From contig JANXVY010000095.1 of NCBI GenBank assembly GCA_025351425.1, positions 1 to 63,746 of the forward strand: a DNA stretch of 63,746 nt, read 5' to 3'. The notes beneath the pieces are model-generated. The model did not search any database. It had not been told where the DNA came from and saw only the letters and a program-made list of their open reading frames with translations. The DNA is from Hyphomicrobium sp. (GTDB taxonomy: Bacteria > Pseudomonadota > Alphaproteobacteria > Rhizobiales > Hyphomicrobiaceae). Made by a program: the position numbers and the translations under genes. Positions 25,635-34,851 of the stretch are shown here, piece after piece. Position 1 is the stretch's first letter. The number at the start of each line of letters is the position of its first letter.

Positions 25635-26346
25635 ATTTTGCGCAAATTCCTTCAGTGGTCATGTTTGTCAGGTGCGTCGCGCCGAACCGGGACTGGAACG
25701 CCACCCGCAGCGCAGCATCGACCGCGCCGGGCTCGGGGCGGATACCGAGATCGGCCAGGCTCGTGACCCCAAATCCTGTCAGCCCGCACGGAACGATCCC
25801 CGAAAAGTGCGACAAGTCCGGCGCGACATTGAGCGCGATGCCGTGAAAACTGACGCCGCGGCTTACGCGCAACCCCAACGCGGCGATCTTAGACTCGGTG
25901 AAATCAGGTTTTCCACAGCTGGTTTCGACCCAAACGCCGACCCGCCCCGGCCGAATACACCCCTGCACTCCGAACTCCGCAAGCGCCGCGATCACCCAAG
26001 CCTCAAGCTGGGCGACAAACGCGCGGACGTCGCCGCCGCGCGCCTTGATGTTGAGCATGACGTAGCCAACCCTCTGGCCGGGGCCATGATAGGTGTATTC
26101 CCCGCCCCGACCCGACGCGAAGACCGGGAAGCGATCGGGCGCGATGAGGTCAGCCGGCTTGGCACTGGTGCCGGCCGTATAAAGCGCAGGATGCTCCAGC
26201 AGCCAGACCAGCTCGTCCGCTTCGCCCGCCGCAATTGCCCGCACCCGCGCCTCCATGAACGCGACGGCGTCCGGATAGGCGATCAGGCCTGGGCTCACCA
26301 TCCAGGCAATCGAGTTGGAAGACTTCGTGGCAGATAAAGGTGTCAT
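25633..26346 (-). CDS. lipB: octanoyl-[acyl-carrier-protein]:protein octanoyltransferase
   Basis: A 237-residue LipB. The family motif [12 protein letters not shown] is at 80-91, the catalytic Lys153 lies in [20 protein letters not shown], and the catalytic Cys187 is in GIVPCGL. LipB transfers octanoyl from ACP to lipoyl domains as the first step of lipoate synthesis (LipA completes it). The length is normal. The 5' end is 138 bases from the tRNA-Leu gene, on the opposite strand. Confidence 0.95.
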   Translation of the reverse strand: MTPLSATKSSNSIAWMVSPGLIAYPDAVAFMEARVRAIAAGEADELVWLLEHPALYTAGTSAKPADLIAPDRFPVFASGRGGEYTYHGPGQRVGYVMLNIKARGGDVRAFVAQLEAWVIAALAEFGVQGCIRPGRVGVWVETSCGKPDFTESKIAALGLRVSRGVSFHGIALNVAPDLSHFSGIVPCGLTGFGVTSLADLGIRPEPGAVDAALRVAFQSRFGATHLTNMTTEGICAK

Positions 26347-26483
26347 CGCCGCTTGAGTTTACCCTGCAGCAATCCGCTCCACCAGTGCGGCGAAGGAAAA
26401 CAGCAGGTTCGCGCTTGCGCAGGAGCCAAGCCTCTGTTATTTCGCACCTCTCCAATCGCGGGGCACCTTTTGCCTCGTGTGCT

Positions 26484-26568
26484 GCGGTCATGGCGGAATT
26501 GGTAGACGCACTACCTTGAGGTGGTAGCGGGGTAACCCGTGGAGGTTCGAGTCCTCTTGACCGCACCA
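26484..26568 (+). tRNA. tRNA-Leu (anticodon GAG)
   Basis: A complete class II tRNA. The acceptor stem GCGGTCA pairs with TGACCGC, with discriminator A and an encoded CCA end (26566-26568). The anticodon stem CTACC/GGTAG encloses TTGAGGT, with anticodon GAG at 26518-26520. A long variable arm follows (CGGGGTAACCCG) and a T arm GAGG-TTCGAGT-CCTC. It reads CUC and CUU. Confidence 0.97.
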
Positions 26569-26721
26569 GCCTGATTTTGCTGGCTTCCTGTCTGCCTCTC
26601 GCACGAACGCGGGAACGCCCTGGACGACTGTCCAGCAATCGCCGTCGAAACGGCGACCATCGTTATCTCGTACAGAGAAGGCTCGCCGCGTTGGCAGGGG
26701 CTGGCCGATTGATAAACGGGT

Positions 26722-27819
26722 TTACTGGTCGGGTAACACGAACGTGCCCCACGAACCAACCGTCGCCGCAGGCGCGGCAACGGGCGCATCCGCCCGCGCC
26801 GACCAGCCGCGCACCGCTGTCTTGGTGACGGTGGACTTGGCGGCGGCGATGCGAGCCGTCGTCTCGGGCCTGGTCTTCAAGGCCGGCGCGATTTCCGTAA
26901 CCGGCAGTCCGTCGGACGCCGCCATTTCGCCGGGCTTCACCAACCCGTAGAATGGGACGAGGCCAGGGGCTGCGGCAGCCTTCTCCGACTTCGCCAGCAG
27001 CGGGGCGAGCTTGCCGGCATAGTCGGGCATAGGCTCCACGCCGGATTTAGCCCGCATATGGACGATGGTGAAGCCGCGCCGCTGCAACTCGGTGAGGAAC
27101 TGGGGCAGCATGCGGGCTGTCGCCGGCTTGATATCGTGAAATAGCACGATGCCGCCCTTCTGGGCCTCGACCTCTTTCAGGGCGTGCGCGAGCAGCTTGG
27201 CTGAATCCGAAATGTAGCTGTCGTTGGACACTGCATCGACCGTGAACGCCGCAATGCCGCGCTGTTGCAGATGCTTGAGCATCGGCCCGCTGTCGCTGAG
27301 GCCTGGAAACCGGAAGAACGGCGCGACCGGTTGGCCGGCCGCGAGTGTCACGGCAGCATAGCCCTTCTCGATTTCCTCGTTGGACTTTTCAAGGCTGAGG
27401 CGGCGCAGGTTCAACGGATGCGACCAAGTGTGGCTGCCGAGCGTATGACCGCGCGCAAGGATGTCCTTGATGGTGCTGGGGTAGGCGAGCGCCATCTTGC
27501 CGACTGAGAAAAAGGTCGCCTTGGTGCAGAACCGGTCGAGCGTATCGAGGATGGAACGCGTCACCGGCGGCATAGGACCATCGTCGAACGTGAGGACGAC
27601 TTCCTTGGGGGCAAGGAAGCGGCTCTCGCGCGCCTGAGCTGAAATTGAGCCGAATAGCGCCCCGGTAGATGTATCGATTTCAACGATACGAGCCACGCCA
27701 AGCGCGGTGCCGGATGCGGCGCACGGCTGTAGCCCGTTGGCGCGCCCTGGGGCAGCGGAGGCCGCCAGAGCTGTCAAGGCCAGCATGGATCCCAAAAGAA
27801 AAGTCGGTAGCGTGCGCAT
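26722..27819 (-). CDS. exported polysaccharide deacetylase (first of a tandem pair)
   Basis: A 365-residue protein with a signal peptide ending near AASAAPGRA. The NodB domain has VVLTFDDGPMPP (motif 1), LGSHTWSHP (motif 2 histidines), APFFRFPGL (motif 3) and IVLFHDIKP (motif 5). The C-terminal 110 residues are a low-complexity Ala/Pro/Lys extension. It deacetylates a surface or cell-wall polysaccharide in the periplasm. It lies directly downstream of a paralogue. ATG at 27819 is chosen because it starts the signal peptide. Confidence 0.88.
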   Translation of the reverse strand: MRTLPTFLLGSMLALTALAASAAPGRANGLQPCAASGTALGVARIVEIDTSTGALFGSISAQARESRFLAPKEVVLTFDDGPMPPVTRSILDTLDRFCTKATFFSVGKMALAYPSTIKDILARGHTLGSHTWSHPLNLRRLSLEKSNEEIEKGYAAVTLAAGQPVAPFFRFPGLSDSGPMLKHLQQRGIAAFTVDAVSNDSYISDSAKLLAHALKEVEAQKGGIVLFHDIKPATARMLPQFLTELQRRGFTIVHMRAKSGVEPMPDYAGKLAPLLAKSEKAAAAPGLVPFYGLVKPGEMAASDGLPVTEIAPALKTRPETTARIAAAKSTVTKTAVRGWSARADAPVAAPAATVGSWGTFVLPDQ

Positions 27820-27982
27820 GTCTATCGCCCAGGAAGCCGATCCACGAACGCGGATGAACGGCCACCACTTAGGTAGTGATTCTATAACCCTGCTCAAGGC
27901 GTAGGCAGGGCTAACTTGCGGCGCAGCCGTGCATTTTTAGCAACTGTGGTTGATTTAACCTTAGGCGAACAGCTGCACTTGC

Positions 27983-29182
27983 TCAGAAATTGAACAACTT
28001 GCCGAGCCAGTCGTTCTGATCGGGCGCCGGAGCGGCCGGTTTGGGGCGGGCGGTCGTTGTAATCGGCGCGGTGCGGACCGCTTTCACACCCCAAGGCAGC
28101 ACCTCGTTTTCTTCCACTGCCGTAGCTGCAGCGGCAGGGGACTTGGAACCCGAGACCGGCCATACGATCGAACGCGATGCGAGCGGATCGTTGGCTGCAA
28201 CATCAGCTTTCCGATGGGCTTCCTTCTCTGCAATGGCGTCGAATTCCGGCAGCGTGGAAACGGGGGCGGTGGGCACCAAGTGTACGACCTTGAAGCCTCG
28301 CGCGTGAAGTTCATCCAACAAACCCATCAGCGCGCCGGCAGTGGACGGTTGAATGTCGTGGAACAGAATGATGCCCTTCTTGGCGTCCTGCAGCTGGCTG
28401 AGAACGGCCCTGTGAACCGCAGCCGGCTCCTTGGTGCGGTAGTCGTTGCTGTCGACTTCGATCGAGAACACGCCGAGCTTGCGTGTTCGCGCATACTCAA
28501 GCATCGATTTTGGCGAACTGAGATAGGGGAAACGGAAGAACGGCGCGATCGGCTGGCCGAGCGCTTTGCTGACGGCGCTGATGCCGAGCTCCATTTCGCC
28601 GCGCGCCCGCGTCGTGTTGGTCTTACGCAGATCCATATGCGACCATGTATGGCTACCGATGGTGTGCCCTCGCTTGGCGGCTTCCTTGACGGTTGCCGGG
28701 TCCGACAGCGCCATGCGGCCGACCATGAAGAAGGTGGCCTTGGTGCAGTGGGCATCCAGCGCCTTGAGCACGGGCATCGTATAGGGACGCAAAGGACCAT
28801 CGTCGAACGTCAGCACAACCTCGCCGTCGTTCAGAAAATTGATGTCCTTGAACTGCTGGTGCCCATACTTGGGGCCAGTGCCGGTGTCGATGGTCTGTTC
28901 GCGCGCAACGCCGATGGCGCCAGGGCTGCCGCAGCCACTGGCCTGTGAGGGAGCAGCGGACAGGGCCCGGCGGGCGGGTTTTGCAGGCGGTTTGGCGACG
29001 GCAGCCGTCACGGTTGGAGCGACGGCGCCGACGTTCGAAGGCAAGGCAACTGGCGGGGAGCCGGAAACGGTTTGTGCAAAAGGAGCAATCCCCCCCAGGC
29101 TCAAGAGGATCAGGACGGCCCCAGCGAGGCGCGCAACGTGCCGTCCAGCCCCCAGAGGCAGAGATGTGCGGTTCAAAATCAT
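27983..29182 (-). CDS. exported polysaccharide deacetylase (second of a tandem pair)
   Basis: A 399-residue protein with an N-terminal membrane or signal segment (LAGAVLILLSLGGIAPFAQT), an Ala/Pro-rich linker and a NodB domain: VVLTFDDGPLRP, IGSHTWSHMD, APFFRFPYL, IILFHDIQP. It shares layout and motif spacing with the gene at 26722-27819, indicating tandem duplication. The linker and C-terminal tail (about 100 residues) have diverged. ATG at 29182 sets the N-terminus at the hydrophobic segment. Confidence 0.88.
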   Translation of the reverse strand: MILNRTSLPLGAGRHVARLAGAVLILLSLGGIAPFAQTVSGSPPVALPSNVGAVAPTVTAAVAKPPAKPARRALSAAPSQASGCGSPGAIGVAREQTIDTGTGPKYGHQQFKDINFLNDGEVVLTFDDGPLRPYTMPVLKALDAHCTKATFFMVGRMALSDPATVKEAAKRGHTIGSHTWSHMDLRKTNTTRARGEMELGISAVSKALGQPIAPFFRFPYLSSPKSMLEYARTRKLGVFSIEVDSNDYRTKEPAAVHRAVLSQLQDAKKGIILFHDIQPSTAGALMGLLDELHARGFKVVHLVPTAPVSTLPEFDAIAEKEAHRKADVAANDPLASRSIVWPVSGSKSPAAAATAVEENEVLPWGVKAVRTAPITTTARPKPAAPAPDQNDWLGKLFNF

Positions 29183-29315
29183 GCGCTCTCTATAATCCAC
29201 CCGAGCCTGATGGCAAACCGATGCAGCGCAACTGTGGCAATGGGCCATGCCTCAATGCCACAGCCGACCGGCAGGGTGCGATCGCGCCGCCGGTTCGGGA
29301 GCAGTGCCCCGGCAC

Positions 29316-29729
29316 TTAGGCCGGACGGCAGATTCGGCGCTGATACTTGCGGCTGTAGGTGCAGACGACCTCGTCGTCATCGTCGTACGCACTGTAGAAG
29401 CTGTCGTCGTAGTAATAGGGGCTATCGGAGTAGAAACCATTGGCAATGAAGCCGCCACGCCCGTGCCGGTGGCGATGTCCGCCGCCCTCGTGACGCCCAT
29501 GGTTCGCGAACGCGACAACCCGGTTGCCCCCACTGCTGCTGAAGCGTGCAATGTTCCCGCCGCCACTGACGCGCGCGCCGCCGCCCCCACTGCTGAAATG
29601 CGCGCCTCCGCCGTGTCCACCCCCGCCTCCGCCGCCACCATGACCGCCACCGCGCGCCATGGCCTCCGTTCCACAAACCGCCATAGCAGCGGATGCGATA
29701 AGCGCGAATGCCGTTGTTTTCAGAGCCAT
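29316..29729 (-). CDS. Gly/His-rich exported protein
   Basis: A 137-residue protein with a signal peptide (ALIASAAMAVCGTEAMA). A strongly Gly/His/Ser-rich central region (GGGHGGGGGGGGHGGGAHF) is followed by a Tyr/Asp-rich end (SPYYYDDSFYSAYDDDDE) with two cysteines. Such composition is seen in alphaproteobacterial envelope proteins that may bind metal ions, but no function is established. GGGAGG precedes the ATG at 29729. Confidence 0.75.
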   Translation of the reverse strand: MALKTTAFALIASAAMAVCGTEAMARGGGHGGGGGGGGHGGGAHFSSGGGGARVSGGGNIARFSSSGGNRVVAFANHGRHEGGGHRHRHGRGGFIANGFYSDSPYYYDDSFYSAYDDDDEVVCTYSRKYQRRICRPA

Positions 29730-29837
29730 GTAAGCCTCCCAAAGAAGTATAGACTTGGGGACTATCTTGCGCCGATCAAGCCCTGCGACCCAGCAAAACA
29801 TTTCGAAAACGTTATTCTGACCCAGCGCCTATCCAAC

Positions 29838-30272
29838 TCATTTTGCAGTGCAAAACCCAGCGTATTGGGCAAATATCGGCTGACCGAGCACGCCCAGGTG
29901 GCGCGAGTGGATGGCAGGCCGCGTGCCGGTTGACGGATCGAGGTCGTAGATCGTCGTCACGTTGAGAAACCCTTCCTGCGCGACCTCCAGGAAATGGTTG
30001 GCGTTGAGCGCTCGCACGACCCGCAGCGGATTACCCGCCGCCTTGCCCGCGATGCTGAGCCGCGCGGATTGTCCATCGAGGTCGATCCCCTCGATATCGA
30101 AGGCGAGCGGCTCGGGCGGTTTGTTGACGTACGCACCGGCGTTATAGGTCCAACTCGCCCCGAGGGTGAAGCGGCAGGCGAGCGGCGGCAAGCTGTCCTC
30201 GGCGGAACCCGGACCGGTCGACAGCGCGAGAAGGCAGCAAGCTGCCCCGATGCAGTTGCGAAGGTTTATCAC
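29838..30272 (-). CDS. small exported protein translationally coupled to a rhodanese
   Basis: A 144-residue protein starting at GTG 30272, overlapping the stop of the upstream rhodanese gene (GTGA), with AAAGGTG upstream. A signal peptide ends near GPGSAE. The mature part is beta-rich (SWTYNAGAYVNKPPEPLAFD, then LVVR-like strands) with two cysteines (LACRF and GFCTAK). The 4-base overlap implies shared translation with the rhodanese, though one product is periplasmic and the other cytoplasmic. Function unknown. Confidence 0.7.
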   Translation of the reverse strand: MINLRNCIGAACCLLALSTGPGSAEDSLPPLACRFTLGASWTYNAGAYVNKPPEPLAFDIEGIDLDGQSARLSIAGKAAGNPLRVVRALNANHFLEVAQEGFLNVTTIYDLDPSTGTRPAIHSRHLGVLGQPIFAQYAGFCTAK

Positions 30273-30670
30273 GTGAGCACCTTTTCGATCGGGCCACCTG
30301 CCTTTTGCCACGCCGCAAACCCACCGATGACGTGCGCGACAGGCGCAAGGCCCATGTCCTGCGCAGCTTTGGTGGCGAGCGCCGAGCGCAACCCGCCCCC
30401 GCAGAAGAAGACGAAGCGCTTGTCCTGGGCAAACACCGCCTTGTGATAGGGACTGTCGGGGTCGATCCAGAATTCAAGCATCCCGCGCGGGCAATGGAAC
30501 GCACCGGGTACGCGCCCGTCCCGTTCGAGTTCGCGCGGATCGCGCAAATCGACGAGCACCACGTGGGGATCGCCTACGAGCGAGATGGCGTCTTGCGGTG
30601 CAATTTCGGTAATGGCGGCCTTGGCGTTCGCCACGAGTTGGGCAGCCGAGAGTTTGATGTGCTGGGGCAT
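30269..30670 (-). CDS. cytoplasmic rhodanese-domain protein
   Basis: A 133-residue single-domain rhodanese. VVLVDLRDPRELERDGRVPGA is followed by the active-site loop FFCGGGLRSA with Cys90. No signal peptide is present. The loop CGGGLRS is typical of small stand-alone sulfurtransferases. ATG at 30670 (MPQHIKLSAAQ) is preferred; the frame is open to 30685. The downstream exported-protein gene overlaps its stop codon. Confidence 0.85.
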   Translation of the reverse strand: MPQHIKLSAAQLVANAKAAITEIAPQDAISLVGDPHVVLVDLRDPRELERDGRVPGAFHCPRGMLEFWIDPDSPYHKAVFAQDKRFVFFCGGGLRSALATKAAQDMGLAPVAHVIGGFAAWQKAGGPIEKVLT

Positions 30671-30785
30671 AGCGGGTCTTTCCAATCGTGCCGGATATGC
30701 GTAGCACCAGCGCTGGTCAGCGCAAAGGCCACACTAAGGCCTGGAAATCATGGGACGGGCTGCAGGCTAACAATGGGGTGACGCG

Positions 30786-31337
30786 ATGCCACGAAGCAAC
30801 CGATGGGTTAGAGCCGTTTTTGCGTTGGGAGCTGCCCTGCTGGCGGTGGGTGCGGCATCCGCTGCCGAGCGCCAGAAGATTGCGCCGACGATCATCCCGA
30901 ATTTCAATCAGCCCGATCTCTCGGTGAACAACAGCGCCTACACTTTGAAGCCAGATGAATTGAAATATGATTGCAAGAAGCTGACCGGCCATATGCAACT
31001 TCGCATCCGGCAATATCGCTCGACATCGGCCGACAAGAAAACGTCCGAGCTGTCGCGCGGGATGCAGCGGGCTGCGACCCCGTTCGTCGCCGGCACCAAC
31101 CGCGGCATCGACCCTGAAGGCGACAACGCCCGCGATCTGTCGATGCTGAAGGCCTATAATAAGCGGCTTGCCGAAAAAAACTGCCAGCCTTTCGACCTCG
31201 ACACAGACCTGAAGCCGGGCGCGACGCACGATCCCCGCCCCATCGCCAAGGCCAAAGCCCCGCGGGCCAATCCATTTGCAAAAGCACCAGCAACGGCCAA
31301 TCCCGCTCTCGCCAGCCCCGCCGTCAAAACGCCCTGA
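30786..31337 (+). CDS. exported protein of unknown function with Ala/Pro/Lys tail
   Basis: A 183-residue protein with a signal peptide ending near GAASAAERQ. The middle contains LKPDELKYDCKKLTGHMQLR, a helical segment with a paired Cys further on (NCQPFDLD), suggesting one disulfide. The C-terminus is a low-complexity Ala/Pro/Lys tail. Family not recognised. Followed by a convergent exported-protein gene. Confidence 0.68.
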   Translation: MPRSNRWVRAVFALGAALLAVGAASAAERQKIAPTIIPNFNQPDLSVNNSAYTLKPDELKYDCKKLTGHMQLRIRQYRSTSADKKTSELSRGMQRAATPFVAGTNRGIDPEGDNARDLSMLKAYNKRLAEKNCQPFDLDTDLKPGATHDPRPIAKAKAPRANPFAKAPATANPALASPAVKTP

Positions 31338-31397
31338 CGCCGGCTCTTGCGCTTTGGTCACCCCCAACGGCGTTGGAGATGACCCGTAGCGCGAGGC

Positions 31398-31739
31398 TCA
31401 TTTCTTGTTGATCGAATAGCTGGCCGGGCAGGGGTGAACCTTCATGTTGCCGCGATCTGCATAACCTTCGACGCCGTCGTGGTTGGTGACGGCGCACATG
31501 GTGCCGACGGTGTAGCAGAAGCGCTTGCGCTTCATTAAAATGTCGCCCTTGGACGCTGCGGCGAGTGTCGTGCTGGTGCCGAGCGCAGACACTTTGATGG
31601 CCGTCGGCGCGGTGACCTTGAAGCAGCCGTAGGCTGGACGCACCGAGTCGGCCTGAGCTGGTGCGATCATAATTCCGAATGCTGCCGCAGCAATCGTGGT
31701 GGTTATCGTTGAAAAAACAATCCGTGTCGTGCTGGCCAT
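31398..31739 (-). CDS. small exported beta-rich protein, SH3-like
   Basis: A 113-residue protein with a signal peptide ending near IAPAQADS. The mature part (FKVTAPTAIKVSALGTSTT then GDILMKRKRFCYTVGTMCAV) has the strand spacing of a small barrel and ends with two or three cysteines. It is reminiscent of SH3-like periplasmic domains, but this is only a fold impression. ATG at 31739 is chosen over the frame's upstream extension, which lacks a signal-like start. Confidence 0.65.
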   Translation of the reverse strand: MASTTRIVFSTITTTIAAAAFGIMIAPAQADSVRPAYGCFKVTAPTAIKVSALGTSTTLAAASKGDILMKRKRFCYTVGTMCAVTNHDGVEGYADRGNMKVHPCPASYSINKK

Positions 31740-31889
31740 GAATCCGTTTCCTATTCTCATAGCCCCGCCAACAAAGCAGGGTCGACCTGCATTGAAACAT
31801 GCCATCGTGTCATGGCAAGGGCTAGACGGTTAAGCGGACCGACGTAGACTTGCATCAGGAGTGGTGCGGATTTTTTTCGAAGGCCGGGA

Positions 31890-32591
31890 ATGTCGACGGA
31901 TTTCAGCCAAAAGGAGCGCGCGTTCATCGCTGGGCTGCGCGCTGAAACCGGACGCGATCTGGCCGGCTGGATGCAGGCCGTCGCCGCGTCGGGCAGCACG
32001 CATCGCAATGATATCATCGATTGGCTGCGCCAGCAGGGATTTACGTTTGCAAAGGCCTCCTGGCTGGAACGAATTCACCACAACGGAGGCGAACTGATCT
32101 ACGCCAACGCGCGCGATCTAGGCGAGGCCGCCAAGCGAAAGCCGAGGCAGGCCCCGGCCCGGACGGAGCCCCCAGCACGCCCCGAGCCCGGGTCCAAGCC
32201 AACGATCCCACCAGCCACGCCGGCCACCGCCAAGAACGATTCCGCCATCGACGCCTTGCTGTTGGCGGCGAAAGCCTACCGGCCGCTCGCCCAGGTGCTG
32301 CTGCGCGACGTGCTGGCGGCGGTGCCAGGAGCCGATGCGCGCGCGCTGGGCAGCTATATCGTCTTCAGCCATGCAACGCCCTTTGCAGCGCTCGCGCCCA
32401 CGCCCAAGGACGTCCGGCTGCTGCTGGCAATGGGCGGCATGTCAGCGGGCGAGGGGTGGCAAAAGACGAAGCTGGGGCCAGGGCTGGACGAACTGTCCGG
32501 CCTGACCCATATGCTGGTGCTGACGGACGCGCGTCAGGTCACGCGGGAGCTGAGGGAGCTTGTTGCCACACGCGCGCGGGAAACAGCATAA
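31890..32591 (+). CDS. DUF4287 and DUF5655 domain protein
   Basis: A 233-residue protein. The N-terminal DUF4287-type domain covers about residues 8-75 (AGLRAETGRDLAGWMQAVAA, then DIIDWLRQQGFTFAKASWLE). A Pro/Ala-rich linker at about 85-115 leads to a DUF5655-type C-terminal domain (about 118-230, ending LVLTDARQVTRELRELVATR). The pairing is known from other bacteria, but its role is not established. No clear neighbours in function. Confidence 0.75.
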   Translation: MSTDFSQKERAFIAGLRAETGRDLAGWMQAVAASGSTHRNDIIDWLRQQGFTFAKASWLERIHHNGGELIYANARDLGEAAKRKPRQAPARTEPPARPEPGSKPTIPPATPATAKNDSAIDALLLAAKAYRPLAQVLLRDVLAAVPGADARALGSYIVFSHATPFAALAPTPKDVRLLLAMGGMSAGEGWQKTKLGPGLDELSGLTHMLVLTDARQVTRELRELVATRARETA

Positions 32592-32678
32592 GCTTCTAAC
32601 ATCCAGCGTTGGCAACAACCATCGAATAGCCCCAAACCGGGGGTTGAATCGAGGGCGTGCCCAGCGGGCAAGAGCGAC

Positions 32679-34010
32679 ATGAGATACAAGGCTATCATGA
32701 CCGGCGGCAGGCATAAGCACAGGCAGAAGCTGAAGGCGATGATGCTCGCGCTGGCGGCGGGATTGCTCGTGCCGGTGCACGTCCAGGCCCAGACGGCCGA
32801 TCGCGACAGCATAGCCGATCTGCTCAAGAAATCGGAGCCGAATCCAACGGTCGGGTCACCAGCTGCGAGCGCGCCAACTCTGCCGCTTTCCGACCCTCGC
32901 GACGGCGATCCCGCTTACGAGCAGGCCAAGAAACTGATGGCCGCAGTCGATGCGATCCTCCAGGACACTGCGAAGCAGCGCAGCGAAGGCCGCAAGCTCC
33001 CCGGCAAGGACGAGTTCGTGCTGCCGCCGCTGTTCACGGAAACGAAAGAAGACCGCAACGAGAAGGTGCAGGTGCTGCTGAACTCGGCCCTCGGCATCGT
33101 CACCGATGTGCCGGTGGTCGACGCGCAAAAGAAGATCGAAGGCCTGCGCAAGAACATCCGCGATATCGAAGACCAGATCACCAAAGCCAAGGAAAAGCAG
33201 CTGACCGCGCCCAAGGACGCGATGATGCCGGGCGTGTTGAACGACACGGTCGATAGCCTCGCAGCGCAGATCGTCGAGCTGGGCAAGCGCATCGAACTCA
33301 ACCGCACCGAGATCAAGACGGCGAAAGGCGAGATCGTCACGGGCCTGCAGAAATCTGGCGTTCAGCTGACCCCCGATCAGGTTGATCTGCTGCTCGACAG
33401 CGTGCTGTCGGGCGACTTGGTACGCCTCGTCGCCGTCTTCAATGCCGCCAAGGCGATCGATGGCCAGCTCGCCAAACTGATGGCGGCCAGCGGCGACAAT
33501 CTGAACGCTTCTCGCAAGTACTTCGCGATGCACGCGGCGCTATTCGCCATGCTGGTGCAGAGCCAGGACGCGACGATTGCCAAGATCGACACCAACTACG
33601 GCCCCAAGCTCGACAGTATCTTGAAAGACATCGCCGCAGCGAAGCTCAAGACGGCCGAATTGATGCGCCAGGAAAACCGCCCTGATCAGAAGCGCGCACT
33701 CGATGCGAACCGCGACGCCCAGAAACTCGCGGAGGACGCCGCCAAGAGCTACAAGCGCTACCTCGCCCAGCAGCGCGAGCAGATCGCCAAGGCGCGTCTC
33801 AAGGCAGTGCACGATCTCAAGATCGCCGACAACACGTTCGAAACGGTGGAAGCGAGCTTCCAGCTGCGCAACCTTATGAAGGACAGCGCGCAATCGTTCG
33901 AGGCGCTGCAGAAACTGGAAGCGCCGACCTTCGACCAGATCTTCAAGAACGAGGAGTTGCGCCGCGAGTTCGAGAACCTCACCCGCAAGCTCGACGCGCC
34001 GACCAGCTAG
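32679..34010 (+). CDS. exported coiled-coil protein of unknown function
   Basis: A 443-residue protein. A signal peptide (MMLALAAGLLVPVHVQAQTA) follows a short basic leader. The mature part is nearly all helical with heptad-rich stretches (IEGLRKNIRDIEDQITKAKE and LAAQIVELGKRIELNRTEIK, later RKYFAMHAALFAML). It should form a long periplasmic coiled coil. No enzymatic motif is visible. The basic leader before the signal is unusual, so a start at a downstream Met cannot be ruled out. Confidence 0.72.
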   Translation: MRYKAIMTGGRHKHRQKLKAMMLALAAGLLVPVHVQAQTADRDSIADLLKKSEPNPTVGSPAASAPTLPLSDPRDGDPAYEQAKKLMAAVDAILQDTAKQRSEGRKLPGKDEFVLPPLFTETKEDRNEKVQVLLNSALGIVTDVPVVDAQKKIEGLRKNIRDIEDQITKAKEKQLTAPKDAMMPGVLNDTVDSLAAQIVELGKRIELNRTEIKTAKGEIVTGLQKSGVQLTPDQVDLLLDSVLSGDLVRLVAVFNAAKAIDGQLAKLMAASGDNLNASRKYFAMHAALFAMLVQSQDATIAKIDTNYGPKLDSILKDIAAAKLKTAELMRQENRPDQKRALDANRDAQKLAEDAAKSYKRYLAQQREQIAKARLKAVHDLKIADNTFETVEASFQLRNLMKDSAQSFEALQKLEAPTFDQIFKNEELRREFENLTRKLDAPTS

Positions 34011-34404
34011 CTGCGGGTCGGGCTGCTGGGGTCGAAGAAGGGAATTCGCAGTAGCCGCCAGATGGGCGCGATGATGGCGGCGACGCTGAACGCAGGTGAC
34101 CGGCCGCGCCAAGCCGGTGGCCTCCCTCGGGCCGAAGCAGCGATGACATTTGCGCAAGTGCATCGTGACCTCCCGCCCAAGTCAGGCCAAGCCGCGGCAG
34201 AGAGCGGGTGCCATCGGGCAAAGACGAAGGGCGGGAAGCCGAAAGTGGCGAGCCTCCTTGGTCGCGGGGGGGGTCCGGGGACGGGTCCCCCGCCCTTCAT
34301 TTGGGCGTAAGGCCAAGCGGGCGCCGCGAACGCAAGCGAACACAATCACAATAGACTGTGGAGATCGGCTTGCGGGGGCGCGGCGGCTTCGGCCATACTT
34401 GGAT
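34011..34404. other. 394-base intergenic region with G-rich hairpin
   Basis: No gene is supported. The stretch 34263-34293 contains runs GGGGGGG and CCCCC that can form GGGGACGGGTCCCC-type hairpins, followed by TTCATTTGGG. It could be a terminator for the upstream coiled-coil gene, but lacks a T-run. The short frames in this region have no codon-usage or homology support. Confidence 0.35.
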
Positions 34405-34848
34405 ATGACCATTCATATCGTGAAACTGTGCGTCGGCGCGGAGACGATCGACGATCTAGCCAGTTGGCAGGCGCAGCGCCTAGCCGCCCAGCAGGCGCGC
34501 AAAGAGAAGTCGCAGATCGCCCATACCACCTTCCAGAGCCCGAAGCGGCAGGAAGAGCTGCTGGACGGCGGCTCGCTGTATTGGGTGATCAAGGGCGTGA
34601 TCCAGGTGCGCCAGCGGCTGATCGGCTTCGATACCGGTCACAAGGACGACGGTTCCGCGTGCTGCCTGCTGCTGCTCGACCCCGAGTTGGTGCCCGTTCG
34701 TCCGGTGAAGCGCCGCCCGTTCCAGGGCTGGAGGTATCTGAGCGCCGAGGATGCACCCGCCGACCTCGGATCGGCCTCGAAGGCGCAGGCGCTGGCCGCG
34801 ATGCCGCCGAACATGCGCAGGGAGCTCGCCGACTTGGGATTGTTGTAG
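34405..34848 (+). CDS. DUF1489 family protein
   Basis: A 147-residue cytoplasmic protein matching DUF1489 (alphaproteobacterial): MTIHIVKLCVGAETIDDLASW at the start, then GSLYWVIKGVIQVRQRLIG and DGSACCLLLLDPELVPVRP, ending with GWRYLSAEDAPADL. Its function is unknown, but the family is typical of this class. It ends 3 bases before the aminotransferase gene, so the two are almost certainly co-translated. Confidence 0.85.
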   Translation: MTIHIVKLCVGAETIDDLASWQAQRLAAQQARKEKSQIAHTTFQSPKRQEELLDGGSLYWVIKGVIQVRQRLIGFDTGHKDDGSACCLLLLDPELVPVRPVKRRPFQGWRYLSAEDAPADLGSASKAQALAAMPPNMRRELADLGLL

Positions 34849-34851
34849 GGC

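Noticed and set aside
34062-34310. 82-codon frame in the G-rich intergenic region
   Set aside because: Composition follows the G/C runs and it lacks a start signal.
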